Source of the DNA: Oscheius onirici
Lineage: Eukaryota; Nematoda; Chromadorea; Rhabditida; Rhabditidae
Reading direction: 5' to 3'
Length of the DNA stretch: 64,000 nt
Assembly: GCA_932521025.1 (NCBI GenBank)
Contig: OW051470.1
Span: 744,001-808,000 of the forward strand
Every line of letters starts with the position of its first letter. Within the stretch, counting starts at the first letter, position 1. A model generated the notes under the pieces. That model saw only the letters and a list, made by a program, of their open reading frames with translations. It ran no database searches and had not been told where the DNA came from. Position numbers and translations under genes: made by a program. This document shows, one piece after another, positions 22,101 to 31,854 of the stretch.

Positions 22101-25100
22101 GATTTCGACAGTTCCTAACGTCGTGGAAGCCAGAAAAGCACCATATGGACCTCCTTGTGCGAAAATCTAAAATACAAAATTAGTTTTTTTTTCACTAGGC
22201 GAAATACAAACCTGAAGCTTTTTTTTTGCATTTTTTTGCTTGACAAAAGCTTCCAAAAGATCGGTTTTTGTCTAAAAAGGAGGGTTATCTTTGGGACATA
22301 GAGAAAAACTATTACCTTTTTGGTTTGGAAGTCTTTTACTTCGCATGGCGGAAAACGAAAATTAGCAGCGTTGTTAATTTCATTAACCTTTTTCAAATCC
22401 AGACGATGATCCTTCTTTGTCACTTCGTGAGGCCCTTCATCACCTTCACGAAGATAATATCCAAATTCTGTTGGAGTCCTAAAGTTGACGGTGAGAAACA
22501 AAAACAACTCGAAAGTGCACGTTGAACGTCTATCAAGTGCGGTTTCGAAATACTTGAATAGGGCCGGGTCCCCACGCAATGAGAAAACATTTATCTCAAT
22601 TTCATCTCAAAATCTCAATTTTCTGGCTCGCCCGTACATTTTTCAGCTTTGCAGCTAACAAAGTTGTAGTATTTGTTGAGCTCTACAACTTTGTCAAACA
22701 CCCCGAAGGCTGAAAAATTTTCGGTCACAGTGAAATACTACTGCTTTCCTGAACACCACAAAGCTAGAAAACTCCGTTTTTTAAAGTCCTGCTATTGGGG
22801 ACAGGGGTTCAATGACTTTCCCGAAATTTCAGCACAATATTTCGAAAAATTTTGCCTCAAAATTCGGATTCGAATGTGCTCGTGCTAAATTTGAAACAAG
22901 GGGTTTATTTCGAAAATGGAGAAACTAATTTACAAATAATAAAAATACAAAAGGAACGATTAAGCACGAAAAGAAACCCACAGCTTGCTGTCGCTCATGA
23001 CGAAAGATAGACTGAATTGTTCGGCGGCTTGTTATCTCACTGGTCTGATCTCACTATTTGGAGAAATGGTCAGCGTCTGGCTTGCGATCGGAAGAAATGA
23101 ACAGCACAATGTGGCTCTTAGACTTCGGTCAGGTTTTGAAATCGTTCGACACAGCGAGCACATGGAGGCCATTAAAAACAGATGTGCCTTCTCGAAAACG
23201 ACAGGCAGAGTCTTCCGAGTGTCATAATTAGCCTTCTCGAAGTGTCTTCGAATGCGAGGCTACTATGGGAGGACAAGAGGAATGAACACGGATTCGGTTT
23301 AAATCATTTGAGCCTTCTGATGCACTGCTTGTCGAATCTGAAAATAATTGCTTTCTTAGCTTAATTTCTTATATTGTTGTCTTCAGAGTTTGGCCGCAAT
23401 AAACAGTTTCTTTTTCTCAGTTACAGATAAAATGATGGGCAAAAGATAACGCAACCTACTGTCGCTTCCGGTAGGGAAAACGAGCAGGCATGTTGCGAAA
23501 ATAACTGGAGTTCGTCTGGAAAGAAAACGGTGCTGAAAACTGTCCTCAGAGATGAAAAATTGAAAATTTTACTTTTCTTAGCTTGTGCATTTAACTGGCT
23601 ATTCCATTTACATGGGTGTCGAGTGTCCGGACCTAAATTTGCCGCAACTTTTTGTACATGGGTTGGATAGAGAAAACTTGCTGATTTTCCGAAAACATCT
23701 ATATGTTAGAGACGATTTTGCATTAATTTTTAGCAATAATGGTTAGAAGGTCGCAGATCAAAAAGTGAAGAAATTCATTCTGGTCGGAGATTACCTCTTT
23801 TCGTCAGGAATTTCGACAAGACTTGACAAACTTGGACAGAAGAAGTTACTGGGATAGTTTGAGTTGTATCTGCAAACGGCGCCGGTAGTAACAATCACAG
23901 ATTATATCAGGAGCTGTTTTTATCCACTTTTATCTTTTCAGTAGAATACGCAGCAGACTATGTACCCTTTTTGGATTGAAGACGACATTTTCGACTGTCT
24001 GATGTTTTGGAAAGTTGTAGATCAGAGCATGGGCTACAACTATTACTCCGTTTTTCCAAGCTGGCTTTACTGTAGCTTTTCAAATCTTGTCAGATTTCAA
24101 CAGGTAATTTTCCCCCTAGAAACAGCTCGGACACTCGCTTTAAGAAATCCTCTGAAAGCACTCAATTTGCTCCCATAAAGCTCACCGTCCCCTCTGACCC
24201 AACCACCAACTGCGTGGAAGTCATCAGTGATCCCCGAGCCCACTCATTGTAAGAACGGAGACATCTTCATTCGTCTAATGTTATCTCAATGACGCAAAAA
24301 ATATCCAATCCATTGGCTTCGAAGGAGCAGCTGTCCACACTTGGCAGAGTTAGCTTTTCCAATGTTTTGCTAGGAGAATGGTGGTAGCAAGTGGTGGTCA
24401 CTGGGAGCAAGATGGATGGGAGAGCCCTGGGTTACCGGAAACGCTTTTTGTGATTTTTGTGATGGAGGCGGAAATGGGGGATTGGACATTGATCACCTGG
24501 TTTTTTCTCATTGTTTCGCTCTCTCTGTCCCTCTGGCTCTCTGACTCCCTCTCACCCTATATTTCTGTCCCTCTGTCCCAGTTCAAAGCTCCAGTCAACA
24601 TGGTATTTATGCGTCAAAAGCCAATCAGTGGACAAACATTAAAGCCAAGGAAATGAGTAAACAACAAAACTTTCACTTCTTCTTGCTTCCAGATCTCAGT
24701 CTTCCTTTCCAAACTTTGCCAGTTGGATTGGCAATGAACTCTGCGATCGTGGCCTTGTAGCTCTCCAGAGAATACGGTCAAACTCTCCAGAAAATTCTTC
24801 GCAGAATAACTAATTACGGCTATATGCTCAAACATGACGAATCATTCTGAAATGCTTAAATTTAGACAGTTTTCACACAAATCTTATTGTTAGCGTAGTT
24901 TTTTGAGCAGAGAAATATACTTATGGAGACTGAGTGCAAAACGTCGAGAATGCGGAAATAAGTCAATTGGGGCTTTTTCGTGGCGAGACCCATCCAATGA
25001 GTCTCGCTTCACTGAGCGTGACTAAAACATTTTCAAGCTTTGCGATGTTCTGCAAAGTTGTAGAGCTCTTCAAATACTACAACTTTGCTGAACATTAAAA

Positions 25101-25689
25101 AGCTGGAAAATATGTGCGTGAACTACAAAATTGAGGTTTCTTCTCGATGTAGGGGGACCACAAAAAGTTATTTTTTTCTGTATTTTTGATCCTGAGGGAA
25201 AAAGAAAGCGCACCTCATCACGGGAAGCGCCGATTTGAAGATTTATCAATTTGAGTTTAAGCTGTGCCTTGTTGGCAATCATGAAATTCTTCACAGTTCC
25301 CGAGCATGTGGCCATGTTCAAGGCATCAGAAACTTCCAGCTGAATCACTCTTTGTAGGCTACAGGACAAAGAGATACCTTGTTCAAAATGCGGGGCATAT
25401 ATTTTTCAATTAGAGTGAAAGGAAGAGGTTCGTCTTCCAGCTGCTCAGCTTCAGCTGGCATTTCTTCCTTATTCTTCTTTTTGGGCAGTGAAGCCACCTG
25501 AACAATATTCAATAAAAAAATCTGACGAAATTGAGTAAAAAGAAAAAATATGAGAGCGAGAAAATAAAAAATAAACACGGTCACCTAAAAGCACTGTACC
25601 CAAAGCGATACCTGAGCTCGTGCGTCGCGTCCTCTGATCAAAAGCGACGCAGCTTCCAATACATATATAGCGTCTCTCGCAACTCCCAT
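19116..25689 (-). CDS. uncharacterised 753-aa protein, 16 exons
   Basis: I do not recognise the family. Sixteen exons chain in phase on the minus strand: 25612-25689 (tentative first), 25378-25497, 25214-25339, 22521-22552, 22316-22478, 22212-22271, 21969-22166, 21821-21926, 20768-20910, 20562-20727, 20404-20492, 20124-20361, 19861-20050, 19661-19821, 19321-19545 and 19116-19282. The total of 2262 b is divisible by three. No signal peptide is seen and the composition is that of a soluble protein. Recognisable stretches are PTEFGYYLREGDEGPHEV, GPYGAFLASTTLGTVEIMAF, FFGGTIVQPDG and the C-terminus LLLQKNEEG. The first exon overlaps the likely promoter of the Skp1-related gene, so the start may be elsewhere. 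The 2.66-kb intron at 22553-25213 is also less certain. Intron 8 holds the LINE-tail element, so the gene is not disrupted. A partial copy is at 840-2646. Confidence 0.65.
20934..21675. mobile_element. TIR element with LINE reverse-transcriptase tail, right copy
   Basis: The element is 742 b, with about 50-b terminal inverted repeats (GGTTCTTGTGGAGTACATGG ... and inverse) and an 8-bp target duplication, CAGAAAAC, at 20926-20933 and 21676-21683. Removing the element and one duplication leaves a normal intron ending CATTTTGCAG. It is the same insertion as 79-816, carried along by the duplication. On the plus strand it contains a longer, better-preserved LINE ORF2 end. Confidence 0.88.
21140..21568 (+). 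pseudogene. non-LTR retrotransposon reverse transcriptase, C-terminal fragment
   Basis: The fragment shows the typical end of a LINE ORF2: TPVVMFEAETWCLNRTE then EVAQ, a 1-b frameshift, MERRLLGMSLLNRWTNE, LIWTQRSASMKPTRWAKRV, WIPRQGTRRAGRQRCRWIDE and a terminal WKTLRDALVDVRRD. These match the thumb and C-terminal region conserved in RTE/CR1-like reverse transcriptases. The catalytic palm is absent. It lies inside the TIR element and is antisense to the host gene. Confidence 0.85.
22636..22720. repeat. fold-back core repeat
   Basis: TTTTTCAGCTTTGCAGC ... ACAAAGTTGTAG ... CTACAACTTTGT ... GGCTGAAAAA. It is a member of the dispersed palindromic family, here in the large intron of the uncharacterised gene. 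Confidence 0.7.
22721..25020. other. large intron or intergenic stretch, no firm gene
   Basis: A possible isolated exon lies at about 24122-24248, with a TTCCCCCTAG acceptor and a GTAAGAAC donor, encoding a stretch with LTVPSDPTTNCVEVISDPRA. No family is recognised and no partners were found. 24500-24590 is a CTCTGTCCCTCT-type repeat. 24587-24830 is the segment shared with 3031-3260, and it also includes a fragment of GPCR exon 5. Confidence 0.4.
24587..24830. repeat. duplicated segment with GPCR exon 5 fragment
   Basis: 24587-24810 matches 3031-3260 in reverse complement. 24777-24827 also matches GPCR exon 5 (18474-18530) with an internal 5-b gap and loses homology after ATTACGGCT. This copy therefore already contains the fusion junction seen in the left arm. 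Confidence 0.75.
25029..25107. repeat. fold-back core repeat
   Basis: CATTTTCAAGCTTTGCGATG, then TTCTGCAAAGTTGTAGAGCT and the inverse ACTACAACTTTGCTGAAC ... AGCTGGAAAATATG. It is a near-perfect hairpin of the dispersed family. Confidence 0.75.
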
Positions 25690-25723
25690 CAGATCATTCG
25701 CAACTGGTCCTCTCCCAAGAAGA
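25655..25723 (+). promoter_or_regulatory. candidate promoter of Skp1-related gene
   Basis: ACATATATAGCG at about 25661 is a good TATA box. It is followed by about 50 b of leader and the ATG at 25724. The divergent minus-strand gene model starts at 25689, inside this region, so the two models compete. Confidence 0.5.
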
Positions 25724-26118
25724 TGTCCGCCGAAAAGAAGATGATGACTTTCATTCTGGAATTCAAGGACGGTGTCTTGCTACAAGCGGAGAGAGGACCA
25801 CGAGGATCCCAGACTCGTCCTCACTCAGGCTGACAAGGACTATCTTCAAGTCACTAGCGCTCAGCTCCTCGACATGCTCATGGTAAGATCTTTTTGTCTG
25901 TCTTCCTTACCGTCCCTCAGTCTCTCTCAACCAAATAATTTCAGGCCTCAAACTACCTGGACATTCCCGGCCTCCACGACATCATAACCCAGAAGATTGC
26001 CAACATGGCCGATGGCCATACTTTGGAGGAGATGAGGACCATGTACTGCATTGAAAATGACTTCACTCCCGAGGAAGAGGAGGAAATCCGCAAGAGATTC
26101 GAATGGGTCGAAGCTTAA
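25724..26118 (+). pseudogene. skr: Skp1-related gene lacking most of its BTB/POZ domain
   Basis: Skp1 links F-box proteins to cullin in SCF ubiquitin ligases. The C-terminal half is clear: the first exon ends LTQADKDYLQVTSAQLLDML, and the next exon (25945-26118) encodes ASNYLDIPGLHDIITQKIAN and NDFTPEEEEEIRKRF, which is the Skp1 helix set that binds the F-box. The N-terminus (MSAEKKMMTFILEFKDG) joins directly to CYKRREDHEDPRL in a different frame. About 50-60 residues of the usual BTB fold are missing at a +1 shift near 25772. The frame of the C-terminal half has no upstream ATG. An internal deletion is the simplest cause, and the promoter and AATAAA signal look normal. It is either a pseudogene or an assembly error. 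Confidence 0.7.
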
Positions 26119-26434
26119 ACTTTCGATACATTGTCTTTGTTCATCCCGGTTCCAATAAACTTGCTCTCAATGACTCTGTCTAAGCCCTCAGTTCAAAATT
26201 TCCATCTATTTTTATCACATGTCCTTCAAAACAGCCACAGATCTCCGTCTATTTATCGGATGGGGACACACGACGCGTGAGCAGCTGATTTCCAACTGTT
26301 GGCAGCTGGTTTCTCTCCTCAAGTGATCAAATCAACACTTTTCGCAACACTTCTCGTTCTCTTCTCTTGTTTGACCAAGACTGTCGACCAGACAGGGGGA
26401 CAGTCCGCTGTCGGCCAGTGCGCAATTTCCAGAA
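26119..26434. other. intergenic spacer
   Basis: This holds the 3' UTR and AATAAA of the Skp1-related gene, then the 5' flank of the tRNA. About 26385-26425 (GACAGGGGGACAGTCCGCTG) is duplicated upstream of the broken tRNA copy at 30.1 kb. Confidence 0.55.
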
Positions 26435-26506
26435 GGGGGTATAGCTCAGTGGCAGAGCATTCGATTGCAGATCGAGAGGTCCCCGGTTCAAATCCGGGTG
26501 CCCCCT
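26435..26506 (+). tRNA. tRNA-Cys (GCA)
   Basis: 72 nt. The acceptor arm GGGGGTA pairs with TGCCCCC. The D-arm is TAGCTCAGTGGCAGAGCA, the anticodon is GCA at 26467-26469, and the T-arm is CCCCGGTTCAAATCCGGGG-like with the GGTTCAAAT B box. A run of T follows (TAGTCTTTTT), which fits a Pol III terminator. There is no intron. Confidence 0.95.
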
Positions 26507-29500
26507 AGTCTTTTTGCTTTTTTTTTCAGCCTCTGGGGCGTAGACTTGACACCCGGACAAACTATACTGTATAGGGCGGCTACTGTACTACTGATTTCTT
26601 GTTCCGCTCTGTTTCTTTACTTTTTGATTTATTCTGTTCCAATAGAGAGACAGTACAGGACTCTCTACCACAGTCTCTCTTCCTACTGATTAAATTGTCT
26701 CACTATTTTTTCTGTTTTACCGTATCTGGAACAGTAATCCCATTCTCCAAGACTCTCTTTCAGTTGTCTGAACCATCGGATCCACTAACTCTTTTGATAG
26801 TCCTGTACTCTCCCTACTGCCTGTCCTGTCCCATTACATAGACAGTAAAGGAAAGTTTTGGCCTCTCTATCCCAACTGACCTAATTATCCCTCTTCCTAC
26901 TGCTCTGTCCCATTCTCTCCTCTGTTCCAGTAGTCTCTCTCGAGTAGTTCAGCTTTTTCGCTTTTTTCCCAACTAGCACTCTAGATCCAGTAAAAACAGA
27001 AGAGTCAGATTGCAAAACTGACACACGCAGAATTTGTTGAACTTCTTCCGTCTCCGCTTCCGATCTGGTCAATTTCTTTTTCCTGTCTTCCCTTTTTTGA
27101 GACAGCAGGTGTCTTCCCCAGCCTGAGTCTGATTGACTGGCAGTGGACGTTCTTTTTCTGACGGTTTGGAACTTCCTTATCAAAGACGAGAGAAAAAATG
27201 GAACTATGAATTGGAAAGCCACAACTTCACTACACTATACGACAATTAGACAGCCGCTGGCTTTTGATTAGCCGCCACAACAATTGACGTCAATAATCCT
27301 TGATCAACTGGAGGAGAGGGACAGAGGGACAGGGGCACAGAGAGACCTGGTACAATAGGTTCTTGGTCCTCGACGAACAATTTATGAGTCTGCTTTGCTA
27401 CACCTACTCAGTACTAGATACCTATAACAACAGCCGCCCTCTGCTGGTCACTATCGTTATTCTTTTCGGGGGCTCCGTCTCTCTCTCATCTTTGGCTACT
27501 TTACACCCACCAGAGTGCTGCAAATTGGACATCATGCCACTTGCACGTCGTAGAGTCACACTCGTATAGTTTTTATGAGGCCGATGGAAAATCCTGAAGT
27601 TTAGGGAGGGTTAACTATACGAAAAGAAACGCCTTTAGCAGCTGTGTTTTTGTCTATTTCCGCTCCGCGTTACGTAATCCCTTCCCTCTGCCGCTTCGGA
27701 TTTCATTTCCTTCAGGAAAACGGGGTATCCTAAAGAGGGAAAACAGAACGGAGCCTATATTTGCGTCAGTGGATATTTTTGGATTCTCTTGGATTCTCAA
27801 CTCTCTGTCTATCTGTCTTCTGAAACTACTGTAACGACTCAGTTATCCCTCTAAATCAGAGATCTCCACTAACCCAACTTTTCTCATGTTTTGACATTCT
27901 CGCACTTTTCGTTCTGCACCCCCTTCTCTCATTCTTTCGAATGATGACAGCTGGCATTAATCACGCCTCCCGTCTCTACATCACAGAGAGCGTCTGCTCC
28001 CGCCTCTGTGTATTTTTGGCTCATTTTCTGCTAAACTCAAGGTCCCTCCACAGTTAGATATTCCGAAGAACAATTTTCGCAATTATGCGATTAGAGCTCA
28101 ATGAGCCATTTATTAGCACTTCATCAACACTTGTCAGGCCACTTTTGAGGCGTTGGCGTCATTTTGAACTTTAGAGGACTGGTTCCAGTTGAACCATTTC
28201 CAGAACTCTTACATTTCTGTAAGAGTCTGTTTTTCTTGTCCCGTATCCGAAGAGACTCTCTCCCAGATACAGTATACTGACTTTTATTCCAGACTCTCCC
28301 TGTTTCTTGTCCCAAAACACTTTGGTCATTTACGGACTGGTTCGAGTTCTCTTTGCCAATTCAATACCCCATACGTCCAGTAGTTTCCATCCACTGAAGC
28401 CCAATCCTACTGTCTCTGGGAGAGTCAAGGTAAGAGTCACTGGTTTTGGAAACTACTGAACGACAGTCAAGATCTTCCAGAGCTACCTGGTTCTGCTAGG
28501 AGTCAAGGAACTTTGACTCTCTCTCTATTTTGTTACGAATGATTGATGGACGAGAGTGTTCCTGGTTTATGAGCCTCTTGTCCCATTGATCTGTTCTCTG
28601 GCCCCTATGGATTGACCAGAAAAGTATTTTCCTGGCTCCTGCTCTGAACTTTCTGCTATTTTCTCTGACTCTCTCATGATTTTAAAAGTGCTCACTCCTA
28701 CGATTTGGGAATAGCTTTGACCCTGTTTCTCCCTGCATCAACAACAGGTCGACTCCCTTCGCATTCCTATTTACTCCCGAAAATAGGGTCCTCTCTTTTC
28801 TTCTCCTCCCGAAATAGTACGAGCTGTTTTCGTGCTCTCCATCTCTCTTTCCCAAAATAGTCTACTCTCAGATTCCCGAGCCATTTTCAGAATTGCGAAC
28901 AAATCAGCGAGACTTCTTGGAGCCGATTAGACATTTTTGGAGTCGGGGGCCCCGACGAACAAAATACACACTCGAATTAGTGTCCATTCAATTCGCCAAA
29001 AAGTCTCTGGAGCGGAATCGTAATCAGAAATCGGAGTTCAAAAGATAGGAAGACTCTTGGAGAAGTTCGTGCTGAAGTAAGAGTGAGTCTGAAAGTTAGA
29101 GTCAGTCTGGAGGATTCTTCTGAGTGATTTTTGACTACCTAGTTCCAATTCACTGGACCTATACTTTTTTGGGCTTCTCTGAACCTAACATCCTGTTACG
29201 ACTCTTGACTCTCGCTCTTTGACCAGACCCTTCCGTATGGATTCGAGTCTTCAGAATCTCAAATTTTACAACAGCTTTAGTCTAGTCCAGACGAAAAATT
29301 CTTGCTCATTACTGTCATATTACTCTTGCTTTCAGGATTTGTACTCTTTGAATAGAACTGGGTGCTTGTCTCGTACTCTCTTATTCTTGACTTAACAGAG
29401 TCTAGTCATCCTCTCCGAACTTGTACTCTCTGAATCTACTGTGTATTGTGACTAGAACTACTGACAATGAGACTACTACTGAAACTCACCCCTTACTCTT

Positions 29501-29690
29501 GAATCTTACTCAGCAGAGTCTCGACTCACACCCTCCAAAGGCTCTAGAAAAACGTTTGTCCAAACTCTTACAAAACCAGGTTCAGAATCCTGTCCAACTA
29601 TAATAATTCCAGAGTAGTCGTTCAATACTCCCTCAAACAGAATGAATCACTGAATCAGACCTAGACTGTATCAAAAAATCCAAAAAGACT
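26507..29690. other. gene-poor spacer between tRNAs
   Basis: No supported exon chain is seen. The stretch has many CTCTCTGT/CTGACTCT low-complexity tracts and GGACAGAGGGACAG at about 27315. Open stretches of 60-110 codons exist on both strands, but none has splice signals with phase support or a recognisable domain. Confidence 0.5.
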
Positions 29691-29762
29691 AGGGGGCACC
29701 CGGATTTGAACCGGGGACCTCTCGATCTGCAATCGAATGCTCTGCCACTGAGCTATACCCCC
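29691..29762 (-). tRNA. tRNA-Cys (GCA), second copy
   Basis: The 72-nt gene is identical in sequence to the tRNA at 26435-26506 but on the minus strand. The anticodon is at 29728-29730. The 3' side again reads CCCCCTAGTCTTTTT, so the short 3' flank is conserved. The 5' flank (GGTGACGGTCAGC) is unrelated to that of the first copy. Confidence 0.95.
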
Positions 29763-30105
29763 AGCTGACCGTCACCTCGGACTGTTCGGCCGCCCGTAAG
29801 AATCTGGCGGGAAAAGCTAACATATCCTGTGGTCTAATCAAGGTAAATTGAAGTCCGTCGCGCTCCCCGAAAATCACATGTTTTTCTCGGAATTATCCCT
29901 CTACGTCACGGCGTATTTGTGAAAGGGGCCGCGGCGGCGTCTGATAACGAAAATTATATTTTCGCCTTCCAGTTGTTTATCCCGTAGTTCTCCTTATAGA
30001 AAATCGTGAGATACTGTGGGAGAGAGGCAGACTGTTTGCCAACTGTTTGGCCTGTTGATCAGACAAGGGGACAGTCCGTTCTCGGCCTTTACGCATTTCT
30101 CACAA
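29763..30105. other. spacer before broken tRNA
   Basis: No gene is seen. 30055-30100 (GACAAGGGGACAGTCCG...) repeats the 5' flank of the first tRNA, so the third copy arose from the first one with flanks included. Confidence 0.55.
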
Positions 30106-30171
30106 GGGGGTATAGCTCAGTGGCAGAGCATTCGATTGCAGATCGAGAGGTCTATACCCCCGGTGCCCCCT
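30106..30171 (+). pseudogene. tRNA-Cys pseudogene with rewritten T-arm
   Basis: It is identical to the intact tRNA-Cys through the anticodon and variable region, then differs. The T-arm with the GGTTCAAAT B box is replaced by CTATACCCCC (30152-30161). This is the exact reverse complement of the gene's first ten bases, GGGGGTATAG (30106-30115). Total length is 66 instead of 72. Without a B box or T-arm it should not make a working tRNA. The T-rich 3' flank remains. Confidence 0.9.
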
Positions 30172-31257
30172 AGTCTTTTTTTGTAGTTTTTAGAATCCTT
30201 TTGAGCTCTGTACCATTACTGAATAGAACGGAATTAGTCTCTTTTTTTGGGATACTGTAGATGTACTGATACTGTTTCTCTCGACTGGTAACAGGAAACT
30301 CTGAACTTTTCCTAATGAACAGACAGACATACTCAGAGACTCACACTCTCTCCCTTACCTACTGAACAAAAGTGTTGACTCTCTGACTACTGTTATCTAG
30401 ACTCGTCTAGTCAAACAAACTCTGTATCCAGATACTCAGAGACTCATACTCTCTCTCTCTCTTTTACCGACTGAACATTCGAGTTCTCTGACTACTGTTC
30501 TCCAGCCTGACCAGACTTGACCCATACTCTCACAACCGAGTACACTAGTTGACTCTGTGACTACTGTTCTCTAGCCTGACCAGACTTGATTCTCTTACCA
30601 AAGATCAGAGACTCTTCTCTCACAATCTTTCCCAAATCCGCGTCACCGAAAAGATCTCCCATCCAGCCACTAAATTATGCCCTAGCAGACTGCAAGTTGT
30701 CCTTTTTGAGTGAAAGTTGGATCGCCCGAATAGCACGCTAATTGGCTCCATCTTTTCGCTGTTGACGTTCCCCCCTACCAGACCCCTTACACATTCCATC
30801 TTATCCGCTTTTCCTCGGATTGCCTGACGACACAGATGGGATTAGGAACACGGATTCTCATAAGCTCCTCGTTGCCTAATTGAAAGAAGACCCTTTTTTA
30901 TCCAGAAGCAGTTTTTGTGGTGAAAATGACAGATGACGCGGAACTGAACCCGAGAGCGACACATTTTGACATCTGGATTACAGCGAAGAGAGGTGGTTAT
31001 CTGGGTGAGGGGGACTGGCGAATTTCTAGTGGGCTTTCACCACACAAGTGACCACATGCCATGAGTCATTTTTTGATCAGTGGTGGACTATTGAGCCCGT
31101 ACTATCAATCAGTCCTTTGTTCAAAGTCCAGTCAATTTGACTTGTTACGGGACTACCTCCCTAACAAGAAATTGTGACAGCCATGTCTATCTACAGGTAT
31201 TTTTGAACTTTTTATGACCACAGAACAGTAACTTGTCCCATAGAATTGAAGGTATGG
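30172..31257. other. gene-poor spacer
   Basis: CTCTGACT and CTCTCTCT low-complexity tracts (30330-30620) and unique DNA. No gene is seen. Confidence 0.5.
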
Positions 31258-31472
31258 TCTGTTCAAAAAGAAGAGGGAATACCGTAAAATTTTAGCTCTT
31301 CCCTTCGAGACCCACTTAGCACACAAACATTGGATACTCAGCCAACAAATTTGAAAGATACACAGCAAACTTTGGAACTTGTTGGCTGAGTATCCAATGC
31401 TTGTGTCCTAAGTGGGTCTCGAAGAGAAGAGCTAAAATCTTATGGAAATCCCTCTTCTTTTTGAATAGAACA
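31258..31472. mobile_element. long hairpin MITE, about 95-b arms
   Basis: The outer ends are CTGTTCAAAAAGAAGAGGGA and the inverse CCCTCTTCTTTTTGAATAG. The inner arms are CGAGACCCACTTAG...TTGGATACTCAGCCAACAA and TTGTTGGCTGAGTATCCAA...CTAAGTGGGTCTCG. The loop is about 35 b. There is no coding capacity. Confidence 0.8.
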
Positions 31473-31600
31473 TAACTTTGTACAAATACCGTAACTGTAC
31501 CAGTGAACCGCTCTGAGGACCTAGTCCCTGTACTGTGAGAAACTGTGGCAAACGACTGGGATCTTGTCTCAGTCTGGTTTGTTCAGCAACCTTATCCAAG

Positions 31601-31854
31601 TGCCGTAAATATTTGAATAGAGGCACTGCGCCGCTATTCGAATACAAAAAATACGCAATTACGTACGTATTTTTTTTCGGATTGAAGAAAATATTTTTTG
31701 ACTTTCCCCTGTATTTTTCCCATATAGATATGGATCCTGGCTACCAATAAAAAATTATGAAAAGGTAAAAAATCAAGCCGAAATAAATGCGTACGCGATT
31801 GCGTATTTTTTGTATTCGAATAGTCGCAGTGCCTCGATTCAAATATTTACGGTA
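31601..31854. mobile_element. MITE with CCGTAAATATTTGAAT ends
   Basis: The terminal inverted repeats are about 65 b: CCGTAAATATTTGAATAGAG ... CTATTCGAATACAAAAAATACG / the inverse with TATTCGAATAG ... CAAATATTTACGG. The interior is A/T-rich. The right flank is TA; the left flank is TG, so a TA duplication is only half preserved. Confidence 0.75.

Noticed and set aside
22115..22579. 154-codon single-exon minus ORF
   Set aside because: It is three real exons plus two introns read through; splice junctions with consensus sites give a better, phase-consistent model.
26299..26560. Open frames on both strands across the tRNA
   Set aside because: They run through the tRNA-Cys gene and have no homology or splice support; the same applies to 29689-29877.
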